Shown: piece after piece, positions 36,301-50,800 of the stretch
Layout: each line of letters starts with the position of its first letter
Position numbering within the stretch: position 1 is the stretch's first letter
Source of the DNA: Mesaphorura yosii
Taxonomy: Eukaryota; Arthropoda; Collembola; Poduromorpha; Tullbergiidae
Length of the DNA: 64,000 nucleotides
Direction of reading: 5' to 3'
NCBI GenBank assembly: GCA_009869945.1
Contig: WIXG01000135.1
Coordinates: 62,001-126,000, forward strand
The notes under the pieces: generated by a model
Database searches by the model: none
The model's input: the letters and a program-made list of their open reading frames with translations, nothing else
What the model was told of the DNA's origin: nothing
Position numbers and translations under genes: made by a program

Positions 36301-39300
36301 TTTTCATTTCACAAAATGCACTTTTCTCATGTACCATACTTCTTGCATTATTGACTTTTCTGCATCTGCACGAACTCGACTTCATGCAGGCTTTGGTCTT
36401 GTTTGTGAATAAAACGCCCATAAACCTGATGCGGTTTTATGTTCTGCGTTTTCAAACGAAGCTAATATTTTCTTCCGTAAAAAGTACGTGCAATAAGTGC
36501 AAACATTGCAGTCTGCAAGCCAGTGCATTTTTCTCGTACTATTCGAACTCGAATATAACCCGTGCAGGACGTGGCGAATTATAGCAAGCTGAAGCTTAAG
36601 TCTCGTCGGTTCATAAGAAAATAGCATAAAAATATTCCAGGCCCAGCTCAAGATTAAAGAGCTCAAATTCCTCATTGACATTTGCTGAATGCTGAAGACT
36701 GAAACCAGAGAAATTTAAATAGGGACCAAGAGTCTTTAAAAATGTTATATAATATTATGATTGGGAATACAAATTATTATGCAGTCACATTCATAGTTTA
36801 TTTGTGGGCGCATAAAATTCTGCATGAGTTTGTTTACACATTTGGAGTACAACACTTGAATTCATATTCATATTCGACCAGGCTTCGTACTTCACTTCAT
36901 GTCGTTCTTTTTCTTTATCTTAATGTGTTTATTCGGTGTACGTGTAATTTTAACGCGAATAATCCAGGGCACCATTGCACACATCACTTCTTGACTTTCC
37001 GTGCCGGATTGCAGTTCTGCCAAAGTCAGCGTCTGCTCTCCTTCCGGATGCAACCGCACGTTGCGTTGAGGTACCCAAACTAAGTGCTTCCTCCAAGAGC
37101 TCAACGACGGCGTGAAATAAAAGCTGGTTTTTCCGTTCGGGGTTTTTGGTTTCGGTTTCTTGCTGCAGACAAATTTGTCTCCCTTTGTACATGGAACTAC
37201 AGTTCGGCTGGTTGCGGCATGGTGAAAGAAAATGAACGCAAGAAAAATCAGTTTCACAAAGAAAAATTAAGAGCCAGTCAGTATAAGAACAGAGTTCGAC
37301 CAAACCGCTGTGCTCGCTTTGCGTCTGCAGTCCCGGCTGCACCATAACGTCTTTTACGTACGCCGGAGACAATTAAGTCTAAATTAAGAAATTGAAGTTA
37401 TCAGTTAATTAGTGAGAAGCGTGTTATTTCCGAGTCCGTGAGAAAAGACTGATTGTCTAACCTGTGTCCTGTTAAACTGTGCTGCGCAGCTGCAATACTT
37501 TTATTGCACATTGCACCTTACCTTGACACCTTAAGCAATTTTGACATCGTGGTTTAGCGACTTAATGAGGTAGCCACTGGTAGGACGAGCAAGGTAAGAC
37601 ATTTTCGGATCGTTTATTCGTATCACATCGTTGTGCTCTAAATATGGTCCGCTGCACTATCTCAATTTTCCCGAAAGCCTTGACCCGCAGCACAGCCCAC
37701 AATTCCTATGTGTGGTCCGCTCCAATTTACAGTTGCCACCCTATCCTGCAGTCAAAGTTTGAGATGTATGGTCTCATAGGGAGGTCAACTCATAAAACGC
37801 CTTTGCAATTTGATTACGGTCAAAATATTTAGCCTACACGACACACCAGCATAATTAAAATCCAGTTAGGTTTCACTGAAAATTATGATGTAAAACGAAA
37901 TGGTTTGCATCCAGAAGAGATAACACGAGCCGTTATTTGGGTTTTTAGGAAAATGCAGTTTAGAGTCTTAGCAGAACCTCAGAATAAGGCAGTTTATGAT
38001 GTCATGTTTCCAAGTACTCGTGAATCGTGGGTCGGATGCTACTTTTAGCATCATGGATGATTTTCTACTTCGTACCTCTTTGGCGGTGTCAATTGTAGTG
38101 CATACATTCATTGATTTATGAGATCATTTTCCTTCCAGAGTTCTATTTGGCAAGAATGTGCATACCTTAACGCTATTTTCATCTCGAGTCTCTCGTTGCA
38201 TAGCGTATTTATTACACTTTGCACATGAAGATGAGTAACACACGTGCAGACGTCGCCCGACTAATCCTGGAGTAGGATTCTGCCTTGCGGTGCCGTACTG
38301 CATTATACTCGCTGTACTTGTACTAATGTACGAATTTGTTTCTGAAGAAAGTTACAGGCTGAAGGAATTTCATGAATTCTTGAGACACGCAATACGCATT
38401 ATGCAATACACAAGGCTCAGCGTTCGCTCTGAGAGAAAACGTCTTAATACCATAAATTAAATAGCTCCAAGTGGGAAGCAAAAAGTACATTAGTAGATAA
38501 TGTCATGTTTATCAATAAATGATGTTAATTTCTTTCCCTGCCGCTTTTTGCACACTTTTGCTTTCAGTGTGTAGAAATAGCATAATGCTTTTAGAGCATG
38601 GCGAGATAGTAATTGTGAATTGATTCAGTCTAATTGAGTTTTGGTGGGGTGGCTTGCCTTCCACTCAAAGATTTGCACAGAATCAAAACACGGGTCAGTG
38701 AATCACACCACTTTGTCCGATAAAATCCCAATGTGCAAGCCATAAGTGAACAGGAGGAACAAAAAATACTTGATTTCCATGCACACGCATTACGCTTAAG
38801 CAAATCCTGCCACATTGTATGCATGCATTCGTAGAACCTCTCAAACTTGTCAGAATTTCTGAAAGAAGGTACTCAAAAAGTCAATTTGGTGCCAGAGATG
38901 ATGATAATGCGTATTATTGTTTGTTTATATATGGCAGTTAATTTTTAAGCCTTGCATGGCTCGGCCCGAGTCTGGGATCTTGTGTTTATACTTCGGAGTG
39001 CACGCATATGCATTCGCATTACATAAGAGGACATTGGCCTGATGCCCAAGATTCCTCCACCGCATCTCATTTGCATATTCTGTGATCTTTGCACCTTTTA
39101 GAGTGCATGCAAATGCACAATACGCAATGTGTGTGGGGATAATATATTATGATGTGTTTACTCCCATCCATTATGGGATAAATGGACAACGCGAATATGC
39201 GAAAAGAACAATAAATAACTTGTACATTGTCTACTGTTTGGCTTTGGTCACTGTCGAGGTTGAAATGATGAAGTCATGGAATGTCAACGGTTAAGATTAT

Positions 39301-42300
39301 GCAATTCCACCACCTGAATTTCTTTACCTGGCCATGGCATTGGCATTTAAGCAAGGATACGACTATTGGCCGGTCGTTCAAGAATTCTTTGCATTTCGTC
39401 GAGGTTACTCCCGCTTTTGCGAAAAACATAATCGTGTTTCTGGTTTCTTATTTTGTTGACTAAACATGGGGTCCTGAGATCATGCAGTACTCCATCTTAA
39501 GTGCCACACACGTGCACTGTTCAGAAGTAACAAGTCCTGTAAATATTGAATATGAAATAATGCTGGCGCTCTTGACGCTTGACAGTTGCAGCGTGGTTCC
39601 AAGTTTCAAATGGATAATATGGTAATCAGGCGGCTCGACAAAAGAATCGGGCGCTTAGCTCTCGCGAAAATGAAGTTCCAAGTTGTTTACATACAAATAA
39701 CAGCAACAATAATACGTAATTACCGATGTTGATTTTTGATTTTGAAGTAGGACGGGCTGCGACTGTGACCGAGCCGAAGTCAAAGTCCATGTTACGCAAC
39801 AGCACAATGACTCCACAGAGAGAGCGGCCGTGGAGTAGACGTCAATGAAACGAGCTACTTGGCTCGAAATGACAATAGGACTCCAAATGTGTGTATAAAT
39901 AGTTTGCATTCTTCGGTATGTGAGACATGTCAAAGATTCCTTCAGTAGATTAGGATCTTGCCATTCTTTGTGTACTCCTTAAAAGAAACAAATGAACGTG
40001 CATACGGAGAAACAACAACGACAACGACACTGATAGCAAACATTCGCTTTATCTCGGTGTCCCATTGTTCTTTTCCTGTTTGCCAATTTCTGTCACGCCG
40101 AAATGCCTTATTAAGCATTCGAAAAAGTCAAAGTCAGTCTGCTTGTACTTTTGCTTTTGGCACATCATGGACTAGACTAGACTAAACAAAGACCGACACG
40201 TATCGGCTGAGCATAATCATCTTGTGACTTGTGAATCTCCATTTCATACAGTGCCGGAGAAGAATTTGAAGCTGAGTCGTGTAAAAAATTAACCGATTCT
40301 CCATTTACAGTTGTTGTGTAATAAAAATTTCGGCAATTTGCCATTTCTTTGATCACAGCATTAATTTTGTCGGTGAAGGAGACCACCAGTCTGGCAGGAG
40401 CATAAATTTTTACGGTTCTTAATCATAGTGTAATAAAAGTCCCATTAAAATACGCTCATGAACGTAAGACTCTGACTCCGAGGTTCAGACATAACTGATT
40501 AAAAATTAAATTGGAGATTTATTCGAAGAGCTTTGTCGCGGATCGCGCCGGGCTGCATAATCGGTCGTGGACTGAGCCTAGCAGATTATTTATTGAGCGA
40601 GACCGCAGACGAAGCGCGCACGATATTCTTGACTGACTTTAAGAGTTCAACGTTCTTGTCAGCATGCAGCATCAATTTGGGGTTCTTAAGTCGTGATAAT
40701 TGATTTCCATTTCCAAGCTCGCTGTCTCGCGTCTGCTCTGCGTGTCCGTCTATTTTTAGGAACCCAACACGGAAATCGGGACCTTGCTTCCAAGTCTATG
40801 CAAATAGCGAATTCTTTACACATCATTTATTATTTGTCATAATCAGTGAGAGTTTTATTATCTCAATCTCGTCTTGAATCACGGCATGCTGAAGTTATGT
40901 TATGATGAATGAAAACGAACGGGAAAGCATCGCACCTTGTGTCTTGGGTAATAAGAATTATGCATTATTATGAGTGTTCTCCTCTGCAGAGTCACAGTTA
41001 TTCAAATTATGGTTCATAAATGCTTGTGTCACGACATCGGTGCATACCGCAGCTTCTCCTTGGCTCGGACCATTGAATGTAACAGGCTTAATGGGCCAAT
41101 AAAGGTTTCACGATCTTATTCGAATTCGCATTACGGCTGCGCTTATTGGCTTTGGCAGTCGAAGTCGAACATGAACATTTTGAATTTGCATCTGTCCAGG
41201 AAGGATTTATTCGCAGTGCTTACGTTTTATTAATACGCTGATGCACTGACGACAGATGATTTACTTACTGTAATTTGTAATTTTGTTGGCATTCCACTCG
41301 CTCACACTCGTGCGTGTATGTTTGTAAATAAATACGCACAAGTCGCATCCGCAGTAGCAATGAACTTGGACACAAACACATTCTTCACTTGCTTTGGATT
41401 TCGCGTGCTACAGACTTAAAAATAATTTCAAGGAAATGCGATTCCTATTCCTCGTACCACCGGATTATGCAATTTTCGAAAAAGTAAACACACAACATGC
41501 CAGCCGCAGCCAAGTCATGAAGTGCCTTGAGAATAAAATGATGGAGAGATTTTATCATCACTCCGCACAATCACGGTTTAATAATGGCAATGGCACAGCT
41601 TCAAAAAACCAAAAGTGCAAAATAATGTGTGGCTTCCATTTGTCTTCCTGAAATTGAGCACACGCTCACGTTTGCTGCGTGGATAGCATTAACGCATCAC
41701 AGAAATTACAAGCCTGAACCAAGACGTCAGGAACATGTCCAAAAGCTAGCACAGCCCAAAAGTTCAACTTTGAACAGTGGCCAATGTAAACAATGAAAGA
41801 AGTGCGTGCGGTGCGTGAACGTCAAACTGGTATCTGCTTTGAAACTCTTGCATTTAAATCGCTAATCCATACTGCTAATGCAGTAGCCGAATAAATTCAA
41901 TATTTATTCAATGGCTACCACTTGGTAGCCAAACAGTTACATTTGTGACGACCTATCTTGGCTACTCGCTTCTACTTCCATTTATGCAGAGGTCCATTAA
42001 ATCAAAAGGATTTAGTTTTATGACCATCTGAAAGTATCCAGCTGCCCATTTTATTGGAGATTAATCTGCTCCGATTCAATTAGCCGACGGATTTGTTTGA
42101 GTTTGAATTTCATGTTGTATGTCCATTTCTGTTCTGCATTTGTGTAATAAATGGAAATGCTGGAAATCAAGCAATCGATCAACATAAAACTAAAAGCTCA
42201 AGGTTTCCACTTCAGGTTTCATGTCGTGCACGACGCACTGTACCTGACCACTGGATAAATGTGTTAAGAAAGTGAAATTAAAGCCGACTGTGATTGTCGT

Positions 42301-43436
42301 CGTATTGCTCGAATTTCTAAAAACGGCATACAATGAGACAAATTGTCAAGAAACCTAGAAGGGTGAAACGCAAGTCGAGTGCGTGGAAATCGCAATTCAA
42401 TGGAAGAACCTGGGAACAAAAAACGGCTCAAGTGTCTGAGTCTGCGTCGTGGAAGGCGTCAAGTATCTGTAACAGCGGCCTAATGTGGGTCCAGACGGCA
42501 CTTGGCACTACATTGCCTACCACGTATCAGGTTAGTTGTAAAAGGCGACGCATTTCAAGCGAGAATGGAATATACAGGAAAAGAGAAAGGTGAGAAGAGT
42601 GCTAAATGGTAATCATGCTGTTACAAATAGCAAGGGCAATAAAAGTCAGCAGTCAGCGGTCTCATCCTTTTGTCACCGTCAGTCAATCAAGCAATACTTA
42701 AAATTCAAATTAGTACAGGTGCATGTTTTCAAAAGTGCAGCTGTATGGGTCGGGTCGAGTCTAGCTTTCGTTTTCAATTGCAAACTGAAATCTTATTAAT
42801 AAATTCTGCGTCACGGTGTCCACGGTACATTTAGGCGAATGTAAACAAAGGAAACGGCAAGTACGGAAAAGGGTTCTCAATCGTGTACTGCATTCTTTGT
42901 TTAATAGAACTATTATACGATTAGTTATATGATTACGATTGCAAAAGACAACGACTGAAAGGAAAATCTGTGCGATGCTCTCCAATACTCCAATCTAGCA
43001 ACCTGGGTAGTTTTACGAGGGATGATTGATAAGCAGGTTGTACGACTTTATTGAACAGAACTTTCACATCAGTACAATTAGGACTTCTATTTTTCCACGC
43101 ATGATCCCCGGACCCTGACGCACTTTTCCCACCGCCGCCGAGATGCCTTTGGCGTAGAGTGCCTCGTAAAGCATTACAAGCACCGAGAGATGCAGCTAAA
43201 CCATCCATCTTCATCCCTCAGTGGAAAAGAATCTCACCTGTGCTCATTCATCAGCTCCATTCTTTTACCATTTACCTTTTATCTACCCTCTTGACTACAA
43301 GTTTCATTAATGGTAGCCGTATGAGCGAGGTAGCAGCAGCTCGAACTGCGTCTCAATGCAGCCGGTACCTCAGTTTCTCGTTTCTCAGTTGTAAATCGTC
43401 GAGCTTGCAAGAAGGAACAGCTCATACGAGTGAGAA

Positions 43437-43450
43437 TACGCGTACGCGTA
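43437..43450. repeat. 14-nt palindrome of alternating TACGCG units
   Basis: TACGCGTACGCGTA is self-complementary and part of a short alternating purine-pyrimidine run (43437-43454). Such runs can adopt Z-DNA. Confidence 0.6.
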
Positions 43451-44865
43451 CGCACAAAGGTTCGTTTTGCTTGCAAGAGGCAGCCAGTGCAATGAGCACT
43501 GATCACATTCATTATTATCTTACCTGAATTTTTACCTGCCGGGGCGAAACAACCGCAACCACCTCCCGTGCTCTTACTACGGCTTCAGCCACGAGTGCAA
43601 GACTGAGACGAGACTACAGCCGACATTATCATAACAATAAAACTACGGCAGCAGTTTGTACCGCTTCGACAGTTGGGATTTAGTTTTGTTCAGTTGTGCA
43701 TGCACGCGGTTTGTCTGTCTCCGCCACCGCCAATATCGTGCACCGGGTCTGTCTGACAATAGTGACAGTGAATTACAGTTTGCAATTGTAGTGACGGTAA
43801 ACCGACAATGTGAATGTGAACTCGTCCTGGACCTGGATTCACGATTCATCTGGCACAACACACAAATTACTTATAGCTCTTCCGTTCAGGGATTTTCTGT
43901 GTACACAATTCAATAGCGAATGAACACTTGGCTCATTCAGTCCCGACGGGCATTGGATATTGAGCATTTGCACACTTGTTCTCTGTAAAGGTTTTTGCAT
44001 CTATTTTGGTTTCGGATATCCAGTCCAAGGGCCATTAAGCGGTTCTTACAGGTGTGTAGTTGAGACTGTAGAACACCAAACTGGAAGCATACAAGTTTAT
44101 TTTGTGAAAAATTTGTGCATGCCGTACTGACGTTGTGCTGGGTTGTGGTAAATTTGGAATTCAGGAACACTTGCTCATTGCAATGACATGTTTGTTGTGG
44201 TTTGTGGCTCGTTAACTCGTTAGCCAGCTGGATTTTTTACGCGATACGCGTTGAAGTGAGATGAGTTAATTTAGCATTTGTAGAGAGTAATTGCTGTCAT
44301 TCCATGTTGGTCGTCGTGCCTCATGGCACTGAAATGCCTGGTCTGCAATATTAATTGACTCTAATAAAAGAAGTCATTTATTATCCGATTGAGGGACAGT
44401 CGACGACGGTGATGTCATTGGGATACTCAAGTGACTGACTGATTGACAGTGAAAACAAGGTAAAACTGGCTTAGAACTTTTCAAGACACAGAAGCAACTG
44501 ACTTTTCATGCGGATAGAGTCGTTATTCTCATTCCCATCATTGGAGTCATCACATGCGATCGTTGCATAACCGTTATAAATGAGATTATTGTGAATCCGG
44601 CCAATCATCCAAACTATTGGACATTTTGCATGCAAGCTGCATTGCGATGAACAGTTAATCCTTGTCTGTGTCTGTGCCAGTATGAATTTGACAAGTTAAT
44701 TCAACATAATTGCCTGATTTACACATTATTAATCTCGAGAAGAAACCACAATCAACGATTCAAGGCAGAGCAAGACTCAGGACAAGCTACGAACAGGTAC
44801 AATGCATAATCAATAATTTCCTATTATGATCCCGTTCGCGTACGATTGAAGCCATAAATCATAAA

Positions 44866-44882
44866 GTGCGTACGGTGCGTAC
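44866..44882. repeat. Tandem GTGCGTAC pair
   Basis: Two copies of GTGCGTAC (44866-44873 and 44875-44882) are separated by one base. The same octamer forms an arm of the hairpin at 24190-24210. Confidence 0.6.
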
Positions 44883-47800
44883 AAGGACGACAAGGCAGAA
44901 GAAGAAGTGTACGCGATCGCAGACGTTTTTCTTTAATAGCCATGCAATTGGCAAATCGTTTTCATCGCCGACGTGGATATTTGCATAAAGTCGTTTTTCA
45001 ACCCCTTCGAGCCCAAGATTCGTTTTTACTCACACGAATAATTGTAACGTGCTATAATAATCGTTTACACACATAAATTCTTCATCAATCTTGTTTTGTG
45101 TTTTCCTCGTGGGAGGAATGTTGCTTGAGATCTCTCACATTTGCCTGGCTCGGTCTGCGCTCGCTCCTCCAGCGTCAAAGTGAGACCAGATCATCGTAAT
45201 TACAAACGTGGAAAATTGTTAAATTACTTTTTCATTTTTGTTGCACGATAATTACAGAGTTCGTTCGGTACAAACGTTTCTTTGTCTTGGCTTGTCTCGC
45301 ATGTGCGTTTGCGTATGTGCAAGTGTAAGGATATTAAAATTTTATGAAATTGAAATTCCTCTTGTGTCAGGCCGATATTACGGTCATAAAAAGAGGTTTG
45401 ACGATGGTAGGGCAGAACTGAATATTTGGCAGATGAGTTTTGAACTGAACTGGCACTAGCTCGGCAGCGCACTTCGAGCTGTTACTTTAATTGCCTGGAA
45501 GTAGGAGGTGTTGGCCGCGAGAGAGTCCGAGTTGATAAACACTATCTTCAAATCAACAATTTGCCATGATATTTGTATGCAATTGCAAATTAAATTATAA
45601 GTTCGATAACATTTGGCAATAAATTATGGACACGTTCATTCATTCGGCGAGATGGCGAGCGCCAAGGCGAGGACGATGAGCTTTTGGCACATAACGATAA
45701 GGATGTCCAGTCCAATCTAAACATTGCTGATAAGTATCTTGAATTATGGCGACGGATGAGGCGCGCATTATTATGCGCTTTGCACATTTAGCAGATGGCT
45801 TTCTTTTGCGTTGTTCCATGCAAACGGACGTTACTGAGCGCGTTATTTATGGCAAAGTCTTTTGTGCCAGCCATCAGCCAGCAGTTTAGCCTTCACAGCA
45901 CCGGCGCTTAACGTTTTCGTTTGCAGTTTCCGTCTCCAAAAGAAGACCTGCGAAAATGGAAGGGTTATTACTTACTTCTGGCTGGCTGGCTCCATACGTA
46001 AACAATTATCCACCTGCGCACTTCGAACTGCCGACGTTGCTCTGTTTACGACTTGCAAACGATGAACCCTCTCCTGCAATCACCTTTTTTGCATTCATTA
46101 GGAACGAATTTACGATGGTAAGACCTTCAGACTTTGAACTAACGAGCTAAATCCTTAGCCAGTGTTGTTGTTACGATCGAACTGCGCCGCGCCGAGCTGT
46201 GGTGCACTGCTACTGTTATTAATAAACTGCTTAATGATGCCGACAATTGCGAATCATGTTACAGTTAATTTGCAATGGCATTGTGCGTGCTCTCTTTGTT
46301 ACGGAATCATTAGCATTACGAATACGAACCGATTGGTCAAGACACAATCGGCATTCACACGAAAACGAAACGTAAATGGCAAATGGCTTGACCTCCTGAC
46401 ACATCACAACAAGCCTTGCATTATATTGGCCATTGGCATTGGCGAATTAGTGTGCATTCACTCCTCGTCTTCTCGAAACCGCTAATGATGTGTAGTGCTA
46501 TCAGAGGAAGTTAAATATAAATCTGCTGAAACGCTTTACCTGCGCATAACTTAAAACTGTCTGAACAAGTGAGTTTCTTTACGATTTCTGACTTCCCAGA
46601 CGGCGGCGGTTGTTTTTTTGCTTACAAAACTCTTGACAGTTGATGAAAGCAATAAAAAGACTCGGTATTTTGTAGGACGTAGTTGTAGCTCTATTGTTAA
46701 TCTTTACTGTGTAATAACATCAAAGAATATAACATAACAGAACGTGAAGAAAATTCAAGGTCTGCCCGAGTCGAGTTCCCGATTTTACGACCCCTCATTG
46801 CAGGCGCGGCGCAATCTTGGGATTTGGCAAATATGAGCAACCTGTACTTGACGTTTGCAAACGTTTGTGTTTGTGCCGACAAATGGATGTTTAATTGTCT
46901 TGTACTTATATTTCGTGTATTTCGTGGTTGGGACTCATTTTTAATTTTCAATGTCATATTTTATGTTTACGATTTCCAGAAAGAGTCCATGTTTCGTTAC
47001 AGGCTTAGCTGGACTTTTTGGAAAAACAGTTAAATTGACACGTATTTAATCAAGATGCCAACTGTCACTTTGTGTGCAGGTTTCGGCTTCTTTTGTGGAC
47101 CCAATTGAATACGTGGACTATTTTACACAATACGGCGGCCATCGTCACATACGCAAAGGAACGCAATGCAGTAACGTTTGAGAAGCAGACCTTTTTCCTT
47201 GACTGTTGACATTGCTGCCTGCATGAAACTGCATAATAAAACTAGACTATAAACTGTAGTTCACGTTTTTGTGGTGAGAATGCAATAAACATGTCCTTCT
47301 AATGCACTCTACTAATATGTAGATCATTGATTCACCATTTTATTAAGCCAGAGCACATCCCTTACACACAGTCTTGCCCAAAGTAGGATAATAATTATAT
47401 TTATAACTACTTAAAATACTTTGAAAGTAGTTTTCAGGATCAAACACCGTAGAAAGAATTGAGTCAAACTCGAATTGAGTACATTTTTATTACTGAGCAC
47501 AGTATTTGTCTTTCACGATGACTGGTCAGAATGAGGAACCAATTCATTAGGTTATTATCATTATTGCTGTTGCACGCAGAAGATCATCGAACCACATATG
47601 ATTGTGAATAGGCAGCGCTTGGCGGTTGGTCTGTGTGTGAATTTCGTGAGAAGACGAAGATGATTACTCAAAAATTTTCATCAGGTCAAACAGCTAAGGT
47701 CCAAATTACACAATAAAATGTATTGTGATAAATTATTTCAATTCTTACCGGAATGAGGCTTCGTTGTTTTCGCCCTGGTGGCATTGTTCGTCTTCTGATG

Positions 47801-50800
47801 GACAGAAGTGATCATTCAAGCAAAAATGTGATCTTTATGATGACTAATGACAATTGAATTCAGCTTTTTTATTCATACGCATTCCATTGTTGATCTCAAT
47901 TCGGAGTCTGAAAGGGTTGCGGATTATTAACCCCCAATAATTCCGTGTCAATGTCAAAGAGTCAAGTTCCATTGAGTCAGACCGGCAAAACAGCAAAAGA
48001 CAACAGCTGCCATCCTTTTGAATTGTATAAAAAACTGTCGTTCAAATGACTATTGGAAAGTGCCACTGCTGACTGCGGTCTCTCTTTTGATTGAAATTGA
48101 AGGTTTCACATTCATGCCGCACGCTCTTGACCCCAGATATGATTGTCTCTCGCCCCACAGCAGAGTTGGTGATTAAAATTCATACCAGCAGCCCGGCTTC
48201 GCTCTTCTCTTCTCTTTTGACTTGGTTCGACATTTAATTGCTGATGCATGCTTCATTGCATTCCAGTCAATTGATTCCTTTTAAAAATAGAAATTATATG
48301 ATTTAGGTGGTCTCTTCACTTTACGTTTTTCATTCAACGAAATCAGGCGCAGTCATTGGGCTGGTGCTGGTTTAAAATATTCTGAGTTGGTACCAGTTCA
48401 TTAAAATTATCTTTATTGCAGGACCAATTGCCGGTAAAAGCAAGATATTCGAGTTCGAGCCCTCATTTGCATATATCTCGCATTGCACTTTGTAGACATG
48501 GAGTCGAATTGCAGTTTGTATTTTGCCAATTCCTGAGGCTGGTTAAGGCAGCCTATCAATTTTGTTTTACGTCTTCATTATTAAGTCCAAACTCTGCTCG
48601 TGCTCGTAACACGATGATGATGATGAATGAGTCTGATTGTTACCTAAAATCATGTTTTACTATATTTGGTTTGTCAAATCATGCAAATTTTATTTTAATG
48701 TATCCTGTATTGTATTTTTGTATTCCACTTTTAAATAATGTCAATACACTTCATTCGCTTTTGTGCAAATGTGAGTGGCTGGCTTGGCGTGGCTTGCCTT
48801 TGTCGCTGTCATCGACAGGCAGTTAACTAGGACAAGCACAAGCACAAAGCACAACAATCACTTGCACTTAGGCACTTGCTGGCGTAAGTCCTGAAAGTAG
48901 ACGTGGAGTACATTGTTGGTCTAATGTTTTCTGTAAATACTTTCAGCTAACAGTAAATCTTGTACTTGTACCAGTAAGGGATTTTGTATTTACAGGACTT
49001 GCATTCCGAGTCAGACCGACTTTTGATAAGCAGTTTATTAATTACCCAGTCCAATCTGCGTAGGAGGGACCCGGTTCGAAAGATTGAGGAAGGCCAGGCC
49101 ATTTTCTCGTGAATGTGAATGCAGCCGCAGAAATATCAAGTTAATCATGATAAATGACTCATTGACTGCTTGACTTTGCCTTTACCAACATTTGTGCTCC
49201 TGCTTTCGTCGTTCGTTCGTTGGTGGTGGTGAAGAGTACATTGGTACACGTAAAGTAGACCGGACGGGACCGTCGGGGTCTGATTTTTAATGTGTACCTG
49301 TCAGAAATCAGAATATCCCAACCTGAAGAGTGTTAATACGTTCGAAACAAATGTCAAACATTGCATACCTCATTGCCTTGCGTTCCTTTTAATTTGCGCT
49401 TGCTCTCAAGTACACCTTTTCAGATCACAGTTCCTAATTCCATTCAGTTCAGTGATCTGATCTCAGATAAGGGCAACGCTTTGCACGCACACTCTGAGAT
49501 CAATTTACCTAGTGTTGAGTCGGAAATGAACTCTGTTCCAGGTTTCCGAAATTCCAATTTTCTCATAGTGCTTTTTGCCCGAGCTTGTTCTGATACTCAT
49601 TTAAAGTTTCCCCTGCTCTGATTCTTATGCACTTTTTGTTTGTATTTCGGACTCGGAAAGCAACCTCATCAATAAAGCTAGTCGAGCGTAAAAAAATAGG
49701 TTTACGTTCACGTGTCAGCGGTGGATTTGTCGGAATTTTACCATTTGGAATATTACGTGCTCCGTACGGAGTTGATGCTTAATATATTTAAGTAATATCA
49801 GGAGAGTTGATCTTGTTGCAGTAAAATTACTCACTTCCATGCGACAGGGCTTTGCAAGGAATTTCAGGTTCGGGTGTTACATTTAACTGATATAAGGTGC
49901 ATTCTGTTGTGAAATAACGTCAGCATGTTCAGGTGCTTGGTGTGTTGCGTTAATTGTGTATTCCTGTTACGCATAAATGTAAACACGAACCACATCGTTG
50001 ACTTGCCCGTGAATTTGGGGAGAAAGAGGAAAAGGAAGTGCAACTGAAGCGTTGCATCGCACTTTTTTGGGGTAAATGTGTAAGTGTAAATATGAATGAA
50101 TGAGGATGAATGATGGACTATAGCTGGAAGGACTCAAATTACAATTTTTCCGACACCATATGACAAAGTACACATGCGGATTCGTACGGCCCTCGTTTTT
50201 CTGGCATTTCGGGTAATTTAAACAAAACACATCACATCTGGTCAATTTTCACGGAGTTTGGCTACGGCTAGGCTACGCTTGCCATCCACAGTGCTAGAAG
50301 AGCAGAAGTTTTGGGGAGACAAGGCGAAAATTGGTTCTCGGATTTACGGAAACAGAAATAGATTGATCTGAAGTTTGGTTCAATATTGTCTAACTGGGCG
50401 TATTGTGTTGTGCTGTTCATATTGTTGTGTTGCTGTGTTATTGGCGATTACGAAATAAGGTTGAATGGCCAAATTTAATCCTTTGTCATGCAACTACCCA
50501 ATTTGAGATGCACAAAGCTTTATAGTGTGTCCGATGAATGAAAGGATTGAAAAAGAAATTGATTGGAAATGACTGCTCGTTGAGCGAATGAGTTACATAA
50601 ATAGATTCAATGCAGAAACGGTGAAATAAATCTCGAGGAAATGAAATCAAATTACTTGACAGTTGCAGGCGGCTGCAATTCAGTGCATGTGCACTGTGCA
50701 TTTTTAATGCATTGGATTTATTCTTGCTGCCCATGACTCAATGCATTTCAATGATCCGATTGAAATGTCCTGCTGAGATACGTATTAAGATAGCAGACTT

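Noticed and set aside
36950..37372. 140-codon minus-strand open frame overlapping two other frames
   Set aside because: Several frames are open at once on both strands, which points to locally stop-poor sequence and not to a gene; no domain is visible.
38117..38140. String TGAGATCATTTT, identical to the 5' end of the bantam microRNA
   Set aside because: The rest of the mature sequence does not match, and I see no complementary arm within 80 bases either side, so no hairpin precursor.
42333..42593. Basic 86-codon frame followed by a possible donor (CAG|GTTAGT)
   Set aside because: No good acceptor upstream and no recognisable similarity; kept out as an exon candidate.
48416..48826. 136-codon open frame in the giant intron, one of the longest there
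   Set aside because: The composition is that of translated AT-rich DNA, with a Met run from an ATG simple repeat and no conserved block. An acceptor-like string precedes it, but no matching donor or frame context was found.
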